Source of the DNA: Dehalococcoidia bacterium UBA4060
GTDB taxonomy: Bacteria > Chloroflexota > Dehalococcoidia > GIF9 > UBA5629
Direction: 5' to 3'
Assembly (NCBI GenBank): GCA_002383665.1
Contig: DFZI01000098.1
Span: 1-11,159, forward strand
Length of the DNA stretch: 11,159 bases
A program made the position numbers and the translations under genes. The notes below the pieces were generated by a model, which did no database searches, was not told the DNA's origin, and saw only the letters and a list, made by a program, of their open reading frames with translations. Positions 6,334 to 11,159 of this stretch are shown one piece after another; position 1 is the stretch's first letter; every line of letters begins with the position of its first letter.

Positions 6334-7671
6334 ATGGAACCCATAGTCAGCATCGTCGGCCGCCCGAACGTGGGCAAGTCGACCTTATTCAATCGTATAG
6401 CAGGGGGGCCGATCGCCATAGTCGAGGACCTGCCGGGTACGACGCGCGACCGCATCTTTGCCAGCGTTGATGTGTTCGGACACAGGGTGACTTTAATCGA
6501 TACCGGCGGTCTTGAGCTAAAGCCGGGTGATGAGATGAGCCACAAGGTTAAGAGGCAGGTGGAGCTTGCTATTGCAGAATCTGATGCCATTATTTTTGTG
6601 GTGGATGTAAGGGAAGGCCTGATCGCCGCTGACCAGGAGATTGCTGATAGGCTGCGCAGGTTGGGTAAGCCGGTTGTTCTGGCAGCCAATAAGGCTGAAA
6701 CAGAGCAACTGCGCACTGCCTGCACCGATTTTTATAGGCTGGGGTTGGGTGATCCATTGCCCGTCAGCGGACACCATGGCAAAGGCATTATGGAGTTGCT
6801 CGAAGCCCTGGTTAACAAGTTGCCTGCGGCTGAAAAACAGGCGGAAGAAAACGTCAGGCCAAGGCTGGCTTTTGTGGGTCGCCCCAATGTGGGCAAGTCA
6901 ATGATGGTCAATGCCATTGTGGGTGAGGAAAAGGTAATTGTTGATGGCATCGCAGGTACTACGCGCGACGCAACTGATACAATATTCAAGGAGGACGATG
7001 GCGAGGTCGTGCTCATTGATACCGCTGGCTTGCGTAAACGCAGTAAAGCTGGTACAGGCTTGGAGTTCTATACGCTGGTACGTACTCTGCGAGCTATCAA
7101 CCGCTGTGATGTGGCGCTGTTGGTTATGGATGCCAGCGAGTCCATCACTGCCCAGGACATGCATATCGCGGGTTATATCAAGGAGGCTTGCAAGGGTATC
7201 GTGCTGTTAATCAATAAATGGGACCTGGTGGGTGATGACAAGCAAATTGAATACAGGGATGTCATAAACAGGCGCATGAGGTTTATCTCCCATGCGCCTG
7301 TGCTGTTTGTCTCGGCTCTAACAGGTTTGCGGGTAAAGGATATCATACCTGTAGCACTGGATGTCTGGCGGGAAAGACAAAAGCGGTTGCCCGATGAAGT
7401 AATAGACAAGCTGGTCAGGGATGCTGTTGTTTCCCATGCTCCTCCGCCGCGCGGAACACGGAGATTGGAGATATTCAGGGCTTATCAGGGCGGAATCAAT
7501 CCGCCTTCTTTCACGTTTCTGGTGAATGATCCTGCCCTATTGCATTTTTCCTATAAACGTTACCTTGAAAACAGGTTGCGCCAAACATTCGGCTTTACGG
7601 GCACATCACTGGAACTGCTTTTTAAGAAGGTCACAAAGAAATCGAGTAAAACCAGAGGGAAAATTACGTGA
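6334..7671 (+). CDS. der: Ribosome biogenesis GTPase Der (EngA)
   Basis: Tandem-GTPase factor for maturation of the large ribosomal subunit. The protein has 445 residues, normal for the family. Domain 1 begins at once with IVGRPNVGKS (P-loop 9-16) and has DTGG and NKAE (119-122). Domain 2 has GRPNVGKS (182-189), the switch-II segment DTAGLRKRSK and NKWD (294-297). A KH-like domain fills about 350-445. The first-domain G4 motif ends in Glu instead of Asp and its G5 reads SGHHG (145-149), so guanine recognition there may be altered. ATG 6334 is chosen because the family starts M-x-PIV-x-IVGRPNVGKS; an in-frame TTG at 6325 would add only three residues. The ribosome binding site is weak (GGA at 6322-6324). 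Its stop overlaps the plsY start (GTGA), so the two are translationally coupled. Confidence 0.96.
   Translation: MEPIVSIVGRPNVGKSTLFNRIAGGPIAIVEDLPGTTRDRIFASVDVFGHRVTLIDTGGLELKPGDEMSHKVKRQVELAIAESDAIIFVVDVREGLIAADQEIADRLRRLGKPVVLAANKAETEQLRTACTDFYRLGLGDPLPVSGHHGKGIMELLEALVNKLPAAEKQAEENVRPRLAFVGRPNVGKSMMVNAIVGEEKVIVDGIAGTTRDATDTIFKEDDGEVVLIDTAGLRKRSKAGTGLEFYTLVRTLRAINRCDVALLVMDASESITAQDMHIAGYIKEACKGIVLLINKWDLVGDDKQIEYRDVINRRMRFISHAPVLFVSALTGLRVKDIIPVALDVWRERQKRLPDEVIDKLVRDAVVSHAPPPRGTRRLEIFRAYQGGINPPSFTFLVNDPALLHFSYKRYLENRLRQTFGFTGTSLELLFKKVTKKSSKTRGKIT
7268..7301 (+). other. Perfect 11-bp inverted repeat (hairpin) inside der
   Basis: ACAGGCGCATG (7268-7278) and CATGCGCCTGT (7291-7301) are exact reverse complements, separated by a 12-nt loop. 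The stem is GC-rich and would be stable in RNA. The stretch encodes the region around NRRMRFISHAPVLF in the second GTPase domain. No run of T follows, so it is not a classic terminator. Confidence 0.6.
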
Positions 7672-8330
7672 TTTTGATAATCAAGCTACTGGCGATCGCT
7701 CTTATAGCCTATTTACTGGGTGCTATACCATTTGGCCTGATTATTAGCCAAAAGTTGGGTGGAGTAGATATACGACAGCACGGCAGCGGTAACATCGGCG
7801 CCACCAATGTATTTCGCGTGCTGGGCATAAAGTACGGGATATTGACGGCTGTGCTTGACGTGGGCAAGGCAGTGGCATCGGTGCTGCTGGCCGGGCTTAT
7901 CATCGGCAACGAGCCACTTATGGTGGCCGGCTATGATATCCATGTGCCGCTGGCCCAGATAGTGGCTGCCCTGATGGTGATGGTCGGGCACAACTGGTCG
8001 GTATACATCAGATTCAAGGGTGGCAAAGGGGTTTCCGCTTTCTTTGGGGGACTGGTAACCATTAACTGGTTTGTAGCACTGGTTGCACTGGCTGTGATCG
8101 CCGTCGTTGTTATTATAACGAGGTATGTCTCGCTGGGTTCAATGACGGCTGCATTAGGTGCTTTGTTGACATTCGTAGCCCTGACCGTGATGGGTATGAC
8201 CACACCTATCTATGTTATTTATGGGCTGTTAGCGGTCTTATTAATTATCTATCAGCATCGTAGCAATATCCAGCGTTTACTGTCAGGTACTGAGAACAGG
8301 CTTGGAGATAAGAAAACACGCGTCAAATAG
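7668..8330 (+). CDS. plsY: Glycerol-3-phosphate acyltransferase PlsY
   Basis: Integral membrane enzyme that transfers an acyl group from acyl phosphate to sn-glycerol-3-phosphate, giving lysophosphatidate, the first step of membrane lipid synthesis. The 220 residues are mostly hydrophobic helices. Family motifs are GSGNIGATN (39-47), GHNWSVYIRFKGGKGVSAFFGG (107-128) with the conserved His and the KGGKG phosphate loop, YVSLGS (153-158) and the C-terminal HRSNIQRLLSGTENRLG (197-213). The start is GTG within GTGA, overlapping the der stop by 4 nt, with AGAGGGA at 7654-7660 at good spacing. The downstream gpsA makes its substrate. The acyl-phosphate enzyme PlsX is not in the window. Confidence 0.95.
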   Translation: MILIIKLLAIALIAYLLGAIPFGLIISQKLGGVDIRQHGSGNIGATNVFRVLGIKYGILTAVLDVGKAVASVLLAGLIIGNEPLMVAGYDIHVPLAQIVAALMVMVGHNWSVYIRFKGGKGVSAFFGGLVTINWFVALVALAVIAVVVIITRYVSLGSMTAALGALLTFVALTVMGMTTPIYVIYGLLAVLLIIYQHRSNIQRLLSGTENRLGDKKTRVK

Positions 8331-8368
8331 CGCTGGAAAAAAAGAAAGAGGGTTAACTTGAAGTACAA

Positions 8369-9340
8369 ATGACCAAAGTTTCAATTATAGGTGCAACAAC
8401 ATGGGGCAACACGCTGGCTTCTCTGATTTCGGCTAATAGCTTGCATGTGCATGTATGGGCGAAATCACCGGAGCAGGCTGCCTCGCTGCAGCACAAACAT
8501 TCCGCAGACATTATGGAGTTCAGTTCAGACCCGGCATTTGTGGCAGATGGCTCAGATGTTGCCATATTTGCTGTTCCTGCGCAGTCCATCAGGCGAACTG
8601 CGCGGATTTTTGCCGGCTTGCTCGACCCGGCCGCCATACTTGTCAGCGCTGCCAAGGGCTTGGAAGCCGATACAGGCAAAAGGATGACCGAGATACTGGC
8701 CGAGGAGACCGGCCGGACAGGATTGGAAGGGCTGGCTGTTATTTCCGGACCCAATCTGTCAGGTGAGATCAACCAGAGGTTACCTGCCGTGACGGTGATT
8801 GCATCTGAGGATGATCAAAATGCGCGGGATCTTACACACCTCATAGCCTCCGACAGTTTTTCCGTTTACACCAGCCAGGATGTGAAGGGCGTGGAAATTT
8901 GCGGAGCTTTGAAAAATGTAATCGCCCTGGGTGCGGGGATGTCAGACGGCCTAAAACTTGGCAGCAATGCCAAAGCCGCGCTGGTAACGGTTGGATGGCG
9001 TGAGGTTACAGGTTTGGGCAGGAAACTCGGGGCTGATGAAAATACTTTTACAGGATTTGCGGGGTTGGGTGATCTTATTACGACCTGCATCAGCCCGTTA
9101 AGCAGGAACTATCATGTGGGTTTCGAACTGGCCGGGGGCAAGTCTCTATCAGAGGTGCTGGCGGGCATGTCCAATGTAGTGGAAGGCGTTGGTACAGCCC
9201 GGGCAACGCACCTGCTGGCTATAAAGCTGGGTTATCCGATGCCGTTAATGGAGGCCATATACAGAGTGCTGAACGGTGAACTTGTTGCCAATGGTATCAA
9301 GCCATATTTCTTAAACGGGCATGTACACGGGATTGCCTGA
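8369..9340 (+). CDS. gpsA: Glycerol-3-phosphate dehydrogenase [NAD(P)+]
   Basis: Cytoplasmic enzyme that reduces dihydroxyacetone phosphate to sn-glycerol-3-phosphate for phospholipid synthesis (EC 1.1.1.94). The 323 residues have the N-terminal NAD(P)-binding motif IIGATTWGNTLA (6-17), SAAKGLE (93-99), ISGPNLSGEI (125-134), the catalytic-lysine segment GVEICGALKNVIALGAG (174-190, K182), SDGLKLGSNAKAALVT (192-207) and FAGLGDLITTCISPLSRN (230-247). The ATG at 8369 is the only in-frame start, because a TAA in the same frame lies at 8354. A purine-rich AGAGGG near 8346-8351 is rather far for a ribosome binding site, so initiation may be weak or use GAAG at 8360-8363. It supplies the substrate of PlsY, encoded 38 nt upstream. 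It ends 3 nt from the end of the opposing dnaJ. Confidence 0.96.
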   Translation: MTKVSIIGATTWGNTLASLISANSLHVHVWAKSPEQAASLQHKHSADIMEFSSDPAFVADGSDVAIFAVPAQSIRRTARIFAGLLDPAAILVSAAKGLEADTGKRMTEILAEETGRTGLEGLAVISGPNLSGEINQRLPAVTVIASEDDQNARDLTHLIASDSFSVYTSQDVKGVEICGALKNVIALGAGMSDGLKLGSNAKAALVTVGWREVTGLGRKLGADENTFTGFAGLGDLITTCISPLSRNYHVGFELAGGKSLSEVLAGMSNVVEGVGTARATHLLAIKLGYPMPLMEAIYRVLNGELVANGIKPYFLNGHVHGIA

Positions 9341-9343
9341 CGT

Positions 9344-10459
9344 TTATCGGTCAAGGTACTGGAGTATATCTCCGTCGGGTTTGGCAAACTCGTCGCCAGT
9401 TTTCAGACTGGTCATAAGCTCTTCCAGTAATTGCTTTTGTCTTGCATCCAGCTTCTCTGGAATTTGAACCTTTACTATCACGAGCTGGTCACCACGGCTT
9501 TTGGAGTTGAGCTTCGGGAATCCCTTATCTTTGATGCGGAACACCTTACCATGCTGTACGCCAGGGCCAACCTTCAAAGTGTATTTGCCATCCATGGTGG
9601 GCAGCTCCAGGCTGCAGCCGAGTGCTGCCTGAGCGAAGTTAAGAGTCACAGACATGATGATGTCTGCTCCCTTGCGCAGGAAGAACTTGTGCGGCTTGAT
9701 TTCGAAACTGATATAGAGATCGCCCGGTGACCCGCCATAATAGCCGGCTTCTCCCTCATGCTGTAACCTCATCTGGCTGTCATTATCAACGCCTGATGGA
9801 ATGTTGACAGTAAGCTTGTGCCTGACCTTTTCCCTGCCCTGGCCTTTGCATTGGGGGCAGGGGTCAGTAATTATGGTACCCTGGCCCTGACACCTGCTGC
9901 AAGTGGCGTTCTGCACGAAACGTCCGAATATACTCTGCTGGGTGCGCCGTATCTGTCCTGTGCCGTTGCATTCAGGACATTTTGTGGGATTGCTGCCGGG
10001 CCGGCAGCCGATGCCCTTGCAAACTGAGCACAGCTCCACCCGGTTGAACTCAATATCACGGGTAACCCCTGTATAAGCTTCCTCGAAAGTCAGAGTGACT
10101 TTGACCGAAATATCCTGGCCCTTACGTGGAGTCCGTCTCTGCGAAGTCGATCTTGTGCCGCCAAAGAAAGCATCGAAGATATCTCCCAGGCCACCGAATT
10201 CGAAAGTATCAAAGCCCATGTTATCCCCACCGTCACCGCCTGGCGCATGCCCGTAGCGGTCGTAATAGGAGCGTTTCTGGGGATCGGAGAGGACTTCGTA
10301 GGCCTCATTTATCTCCTTGAATTTCTCTGTTGCGCCCGAATTCTGATTACGGTCGGGGTGGTATTCCATGGCCAGCTTGCGGAAGGCCCTCTTGACTTGC
10401 TCGTCTGTAGCATCTCTGGGCAGCCCCAGTATTGAATAATAGTCTTTTGTCTGTGCCAT
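9344..10459 (-). CDS. dnaJ: Molecular chaperone DnaJ (type I Hsp40)
   Basis: Co-chaperone that delivers unfolded clients to DnaK and stimulates its ATPase. The 371 residues have the full type I layout: J domain (about 5-70) with HPD at 34-36, a Gly/Phe-rich linker (about 73-101), and a zinc domain with four CxxCxGxG motifs (C144/C147, C161/C164, C187/C190, C201/C204). The C-terminal substrate-binding domains follow (about 214-355). The start at 10459 is preferred because the family begins M-x-KDYY-x-x-LG and a GAGG sequence (minus strand, 10472-10469) lies 9 nt upstream; the upstream ATG at 10510 would add 17 unconserved residues. It stands apart from grpE and dnaK here and diverges from the Nudix gene. 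Its 3' end meets gpsA with only 3 nt between. Confidence 0.97.
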   Translation of the reverse strand: MAQTKDYYSILGLPRDATDEQVKRAFRKLAMEYHPDRNQNSGATEKFKEINEAYEVLSDPQKRSYYDRYGHAPGGDGGDNMGFDTFEFGGLGDIFDAFFGGTRSTSQRRTPRKGQDISVKVTLTFEEAYTGVTRDIEFNRVELCSVCKGIGCRPGSNPTKCPECNGTGQIRRTQQSIFGRFVQNATCSRCQGQGTIITDPCPQCKGQGREKVRHKLTVNIPSGVDNDSQMRLQHEGEAGYYGGSPGDLYISFEIKPHKFFLRKGADIIMSVTLNFAQAALGCSLELPTMDGKYTLKVGPGVQHGKVFRIKDKGFPKLNSKSRGDQLVIVKVQIPEKLDARQKQLLEELMTSLKTGDEFAKPDGDILQYLDR

Positions 10460-10480
10460 ATATAAAAACCTCAACTTTTT

Positions 10481-10510
10481 AGTATATATAAATGAAGTTG
10501 TGGTAATCAA
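10481..10510 (-). promoter_or_regulatory. Candidate promoter for dnaJ
   Basis: On the minus strand, TTGATT (10510-10505) is followed after 18 nt by TATACT (10486-10481), or after 16 nt by TATATA (10488-10483). Either gives a leader of roughly 15-20 nt carrying the GAGG ribosome binding site. No CIRCE inverted repeat (TTAGCACTC with its complement) is present in the 195-nt intergenic region, so HrcA control at this promoter is not supported. Confidence 0.45.
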
Positions 10511-10610
10511 ATTTTAGCTATGGAAATCCCAAACGGCCTTCAATTTATATATTCCGAGTTTGCCAGAAAGAATTCTACAGTGGATACGGCATGTACTCAC
10601 AATCAAAGAA

Positions 10611-10640
10611 TTGCTCGATCACCGGCCCCGGTTGTATGAT
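10611..10640 (+). promoter_or_regulatory. Candidate promoter with a palindrome in the spacer, ahead of the Nudix gene
   Basis: TTGCTC (10611-10616), an 18-nt spacer and TATGAT (10635-10640) form a plausible promoter. The start point would fall near 10647, leaving a leader of under 10 nt before the ATG at 10655, which agrees with the lack of a Shine-Dalgarno sequence. The spacer holds ACCGG-CC-CCGGT (10621-10632), a 5-bp inverted repeat that could be an operator half-site pair. Confidence 0.35.
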
Positions 10641-10654
10641 TAGTGTGACGTGCT

Positions 10655-11159
10655 ATGAAAGAAGAGCTCAGACAGGTACTGACTACACGGCCCAGGGTTA
10701 TTTGTCGGGATAGCGGATACAAGGAATCGGCCGTGCTTATCCCTGTTTATGAAAAGAGTGGCCATTACCACATAGTATTTACGCTACGGACCGAATGTCT
10801 TGAACACCATAAAGGAGAGATATCATTCCCCGGCGGAGGACGGCATAAACAAGACAGAGACCTGCTGGTTACGGCGTTGAGGGAAAGCCGTGAAGAGATC
10901 GGATTGAAGGAGGATGATGTCGAAGTGCTCGGATCGCTTGACGATGCGGTAACCGTTACCTCTCTTTACTGTATCACGCCGTTTGTGGGGATGATCCCTT
11001 ATCCCTACGAGTTCAAGCCTGATCCGTTTGAAGTCCAGGAGATATTTGCTGTGCCGATTAATGATCTCCTGTACAAGGCTAAAATCACGATTGGAGACCA
11101 GGTTGTGGCGGGCCAGACAATCGAGGTGCACTCTTATGAGATAGGCGGCCGCACCATCT
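10655..11159 (+). CDS. Nudix hydrolase, CoA pyrophosphatase (NudL) type, 3'-truncated by the window edge
   Basis: Probably cleaves the pyrophosphate bond of coenzyme A or its derivatives, as NudL-type Nudix enzymes do. 168 residues are visible before the right edge. The CoA-Nudix segment LRTECLEHHKGEISFPGGG (44-62) leads into the Nudix helix TALRESREEIGL (73-84), with the metal-binding REXXEE intact. LDDAVTVTSLYCITPFVGMIP (95-115) and FEVQEIFAVPINDLL (125-139) also match the CoA-pyrophosphatase subfamily. An in-frame TGA at 10646 makes ATG 10655 the natural start. No ribosome binding site is seen; translation may be near-leaderless. The exact substrate is inferred from the subfamily motif, and other nucleotide diphosphates remain possible. 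Confidence 0.88.
   Translation, partial: MKEELRQVLTTRPRVICRDSGYKESAVLIPVYEKSGHYHIVFTLRTECLEHHKGEISFPGGGRHKQDRDLLVTALRESREEIGLKEDDVEVLGSLDDAVTVTSLYCITPFVGMIPYPYEFKPDPFEVQEIFAVPINDLLYKAKITIGDQVVAGQTIEVHSYEIGGRTI

Noticed and set aside
7986..8051. PlsY motif GHNWSVY lacking the proline often seen after GH-x-x
   Set aside because: I believe Trp-Ser at this position is common outside Proteobacteria, and the catalytic residues are intact.
10460..10510. Upstream ATG at 10510 as the dnaJ start
   Set aside because: The extra 17 residues are outside the conserved J-domain start, and the predicted promoter -10 and ribosome binding site lie inside this stretch.
10460..10654. CIRCE/HrcA operator upstream of dnaJ
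   Set aside because: Neither arm of the TTAGCACTC-N9-GAGTGCTAA repeat is present.
10823..11131. Minus-strand open frame at the right edge
   Set aside because: It lies opposite the Nudix hydrolase, whose Nudix box and CoA-subfamily motifs are intact.

Overview
The window is about 11.2 kb of compact bacterial DNA of roughly balanced base composition, about 95% coding. It holds eleven protein genes; the first and last are cut by the window edges. Nine genes plus the partial last one read rightward, and only dnaJ reads leftward. I see no tRNA, rRNA, CRISPR array, insertion sequence or phage gene. The gene content (TreT-like GT4, single-RCK Ktr-type K+ uptake, der-plsY-gpsA run, ArgF with GLGKRE and HPLP motifs) reminds me of Chloroflexota, class Dehalococcoidia. 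That assignment comes from memory of family resemblance and is moderate at best.

Region 1 (1-5301) is a tight run of five genes with gaps of 5-14 nt. They are the C-terminal part of a trehalose-6-phosphate phosphatase, an MscS-type mechanosensitive channel with a long duplicated C-terminal domain, a TreT-like trehalose-forming glycosyltransferase, a TrkH/KtrB K+ translocating subunit and its TrkA/KtrA RCK regulator. Together they look like one osmoadaptation unit: K+ uptake for the early response, trehalose for the sustained response, and a channel that can vent solutes on downshock. This is the most interesting part of the window, mainly because of the unusual channel.

Region 2 (5302-6255) is an ornithine carbamoyltransferase (argF) with a TTG start and its own extended -10 promoter candidate. 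Its ornithine-site HCLP motif reads HPLP.

Region 3 (6256-9340) carries der (ribosome-assembly GTPase), plsY and gpsA. GpsA makes sn-glycerol-3-phosphate and PlsY acylates it, so the last two form the entry to phospholipid synthesis. A good sigma70-like promoter precedes der, and der and plsY overlap by 4 nt.

Region 4 (9344-11159) has dnaJ on the minus strand, ending 3 nt from the end of gpsA. It diverges across a 195-nt intergenic region from a NudL/CoA-pyrophosphatase-type Nudix hydrolase that runs off the right edge. No CIRCE element is visible upstream of dnaJ.
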